This document shows positions 62,328-64,000 of a stretch of 64,000 bases of DNA, in pieces. The stretch's first letter is position 1. Each line of letters opens with the position of its first letter. Origin of the DNA: Massilia sp. Root133 (GTDB lineage: Bacteria; Pseudomonadota; Gammaproteobacteria; Burkholderiales; Burkholderiaceae_D); contig NZ_LMEW01000002.1 in the NCBI RefSeq assembly GCF_001426525.1, positions 157,590 through 221,589 of the forward strand. The letters are read 5' to 3'. The notes beneath the pieces were generated by a model. The model saw nothing but the letters and a program-made list of their open reading frames with translations. It searched no databases and had not been told where the DNA came from. Made by a program: the position numbers and the translations under genes.

Positions 62328-64000
62328 GCTCCACTTACCTCGATGGCATCGGCGACGATCTGATCATCTCGACCGGCGCGGCGCCCGCCGCCCCGTCGCT
62401 GGATGCGGCGTTCCAGGACGTGCAACTGGCGCGGCCGCGTACCGAGATCGTCTTCATCGAAGACAACGTTGCCGATTACCAGTCGCTGGCGCAGCAATTG
62501 GGCGCCGGCCGTGAAGTCGTCATCCTCGATTCCACGGGGGACGGCGTGCACCAGATCGCCGACGCGCTGGCCGGACGGACCGGCATCGATGCGCTGCACA
62601 TCATTTCGCACGGCGCGGCCGGTACCGCCAGCCTGGGCGCGCTGACGCTGGACGCGGCCAGCCTGGGCGACCACCAGGCCGACCTGAACGCCATCGGCAG
62701 CACCATGGCCAAGGACGGCGACATCCTGCTGTACGGCTGCGACACCGGCGCCGGCAGCCGGGGCCGGGCCCTCGTTGACAAGCTGGCGATTGCCACCGGG
62801 GCCGACGTGGCGGCATCGAACGACCTGACCGGCAGTGCGGCGCGGGGCGGCGACTGGCAACTGGAAGTGACGAGCGGGAAGGTGGAAACGGCCAGCGTCG
62901 GCGCGGCGGGACAGAGCCTGAGCTACGACGACGTGCTGGCGCTCACCCAGGCGACCGCCACATTCGATTTCAATTACGGCTATTCCGGGTCGTGGGGACC
63001 GCAAGGGGCAGACCTGTATTTCAGCCTGACGCAGGATGGGGCGTACCAGATCCATCTGCACAACGACGTCGCCGCGAATTTGATGACGCCCGACATGGTC
63101 CAGTACATGGTTGGGTCCTACGCCATCGCCGCGCATCCGGCCGAGGTGTCGTTCTACGCCGGCAAGGTGTTTTCGGTGACGTCGCTCGATCTGTCCCTGG
63201 ACAGTTCGGGGGCGAACTACGGTTCCGGGGTCCAGCACGCCGACGTCACGATCACCGGCCTCGACGCGCACGGCAACACGGTCGACAGCAAGACTGTCGA
63301 CATTGCGTACGATTTCAACAACGCCTTCTCCCAGCTCAACACGGTGACGTTCAGCGGGATGACCGAGATCACGACGCTGAAGATCGTCGTGGACAATAAC
63401 TCCAGCAATTTCAAGTTCGTACTGATCGACAACGTGGCCGTCACCAACGTCCACGGGCTGGATACGACCCCTCCGACCACGACGAATGCCAGCGTCGCCT
63501 TCTCGGCCGACACCGGCGCGTCGAGCACCGACCTGATCACCCAGACCGCGGCGCAGAGCATCAGCGGCACGCTGGGCGCCAACCTGGCGTCGGACGAGCA
63601 CGTCGAAGTCTCGCTGGACAACGGCGCGCACTGGACGACGGCCAGCGCCACCGTCGGTACCAACACCTGGTCGCTGAGCGCGACGCTGACTGGCAGTAAT
63701 ACGCTGAAAGTACGCGTGGTCGACAGCGTCGGCAACGCCGGCACGGCCGACAGCCATGCCTACACGCTCGACACGGCCGCGCCGGCCGCATCGTCGACGC
63801 CGGTGCTGGATGCCGCCAGCGACACGGGCAGCTCGCACAGTGACGGCATCACGGCCGCGACCACGCCGACCTTCACGGGTACGGCCGAAGCGGGCGCCAC
63901 CGTCGACCTGTACGAAGGCAGCACGCTGCTGGGCAGCGCCGTCGCCACGGGCGGCACCTGGAGCATCGCCAGTTCGACGCTGGGCGCGGGCCAGCACACG
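62324..64000 (+). CDS. DUF4347 giant repeat protein with Ig-like domains, 3'-truncated by the window
   Basis: 559 residues are visible from ATG 62324 and the frame is still open at the right edge. Residues 41-185 form a DUF4347 domain: EIVFIEDNVADYQSL, LHIISHGAAG (His96) and DILLYGCDTGAG (Cys139), then TGADVAASNDLTG. Residues about 212-376 look like an all-beta domain (FDFNYGYSGSW ... FVLIDNVAVTN). From about 383 and again from about 490, bacterial Ig-like repeats begin (TTPPTTTNASVAFSADTG; VDLYEGSTLLGSAVATGG). There is no Sec signal; such proteins usually leave by type I secretion with a C-terminal signal, which is outside the window. Its start overlaps the sulfotransferase stop by ATGA. Confidence 0.88.
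   Translation, partial: MSSTYLDGIGDDLIISTGAAPAAPSLDAAFQDVQLARPRTEIVFIEDNVADYQSLAQQLGAGREVVILDSTGDGVHQIADALAGRTGIDALHIISHGAAGTASLGALTLDAASLGDHQADLNAIGSTMAKDGDILLYGCDTGAGSRGRALVDKLAIATGADVAASNDLTGSAARGGDWQLEVTSGKVETASVGAAGQSLSYDDVLALTQATATFDFNYGYSGSWGPQGADLYFSLTQDGAYQIHLHNDVAANLMTPDMVQYMVGSYAIAAHPAEVSFYAGKVFSVTSLDLSLDSSGANYGSGVQHADVTITGLDAHGNTVDSKTVDIAYDFNNAFSQLNTVTFSGMTEITTLKIVVDNNSSNFKFVLIDNVAVTNVHGLDTTPPTTTNASVAFSADTGASSTDLITQTAAQSISGTLGANLASDEHVEVSLDNGAHWTTASATVGTNTWSLSATLTGSNTLKVRVVDSVGNAGTADSHAYTLDTAAPAASSTPVLDAASDTGSSHSDGITAATTPTFTGTAEAGATVDLYEGSTLLGSAVATGGTWSIASSTLGAGQHT

Noticed and set aside
62102..63997. 631-codon antisense frame over the sulfotransferase and giant protein
   Set aside because: The plus-strand frame with DUF4347 and Ig-like repeats is the real one.

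Overview
The window is about 64 kb of GC-rich chromosome. Its dense, mostly housekeeping gene content, its gene order (grpE-dnaK-dnaJ near nadK-recN; TetR-pcm-rhodanese-tolC; purM divergent from perM-hda-HAD-pcnB-folK) and its many small intergenic REP hairpins point to a betaproteobacterium of the Burkholderiales, most likely Oxalobacteraceae (Massilia/Telluria/Duganella type). That placement is inferred from remembered neighbourhoods; no search was run. No phage, insertion-sequence transposase, rRNA or CRISPR array was seen.

Layout. 1-4.5 kb: a truncated UdgX-type uracil-DNA-binding fusion, two tandem TraB/GumN-like secreted proteins, an EpsC serine acetyltransferase and tRNA-Gly(CCC). 4.5-10.2 kb: signalling genes (hybrid kinase, single-receiver protein, GGDEF/EAL protein). 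10-15.2 kb: a deacylase, trmB, recQ, uppP and a YkgJ-type protein. 15.3-18.6 kb: TetR regulator, pcm, rhodanese, tolC. 18.6-24.4 kb: HAF-repeat lipoprotein, ribB under an FMN riboswitch, gloA, a three-gene stress-like operon (small hydrophilic protein, sorbosone-dehydrogenase-like protein, OsmC) and a DUF3667 membrane protein. 24.4-32.7 kb: nadK-recN behind a LexA box, hemH, a 35-codon membrane-peptide ORF, then grpE, dnaK and dnaJ, with near-identical sigma-32-type promoters before grpE and dnaK. 32.8-34 kb: carbonic anhydrase and a MazG-like protein.

34-46.5 kb is a polyamine/GABA catabolic region: gabD, a PuuD-like hydrolase, two PuuA-like ligases, a SpuC-type transaminase, a Na+/solute symporter and a PuuC-like aldehyde dehydrogenase, interleaved with a LytS/LytTR two-component pair. 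Together these can take putrescine to succinate, but no PuuB oxidase is in the window. 46.5-53 kb: a two-receiver hybrid kinase, a DeoR-MFS operon, thpR, panB and an anion permease. 53-61.3 kb: a TonB-dependent receptor, then the folK-pcnB-HAD-hda-perM block divergent from purM, and cysC.

The right edge is the most unusual part. A PAPS-forming APS kinase (cysC) is followed by a PAPS-dependent sulfotransferase, which overlaps by ATGA the start of a large repetitive surface/secreted protein that runs off the window. That protein has an N-terminal DUF4347 domain whose His-Gly and Gly-Cys motifs resemble the caspase/CHAT fold, followed by Ig-like repeats. A system in which a secreted giant protein, or the glycan around it, is sulfated, and which may process itself, is the best candidate here for something undescribed.
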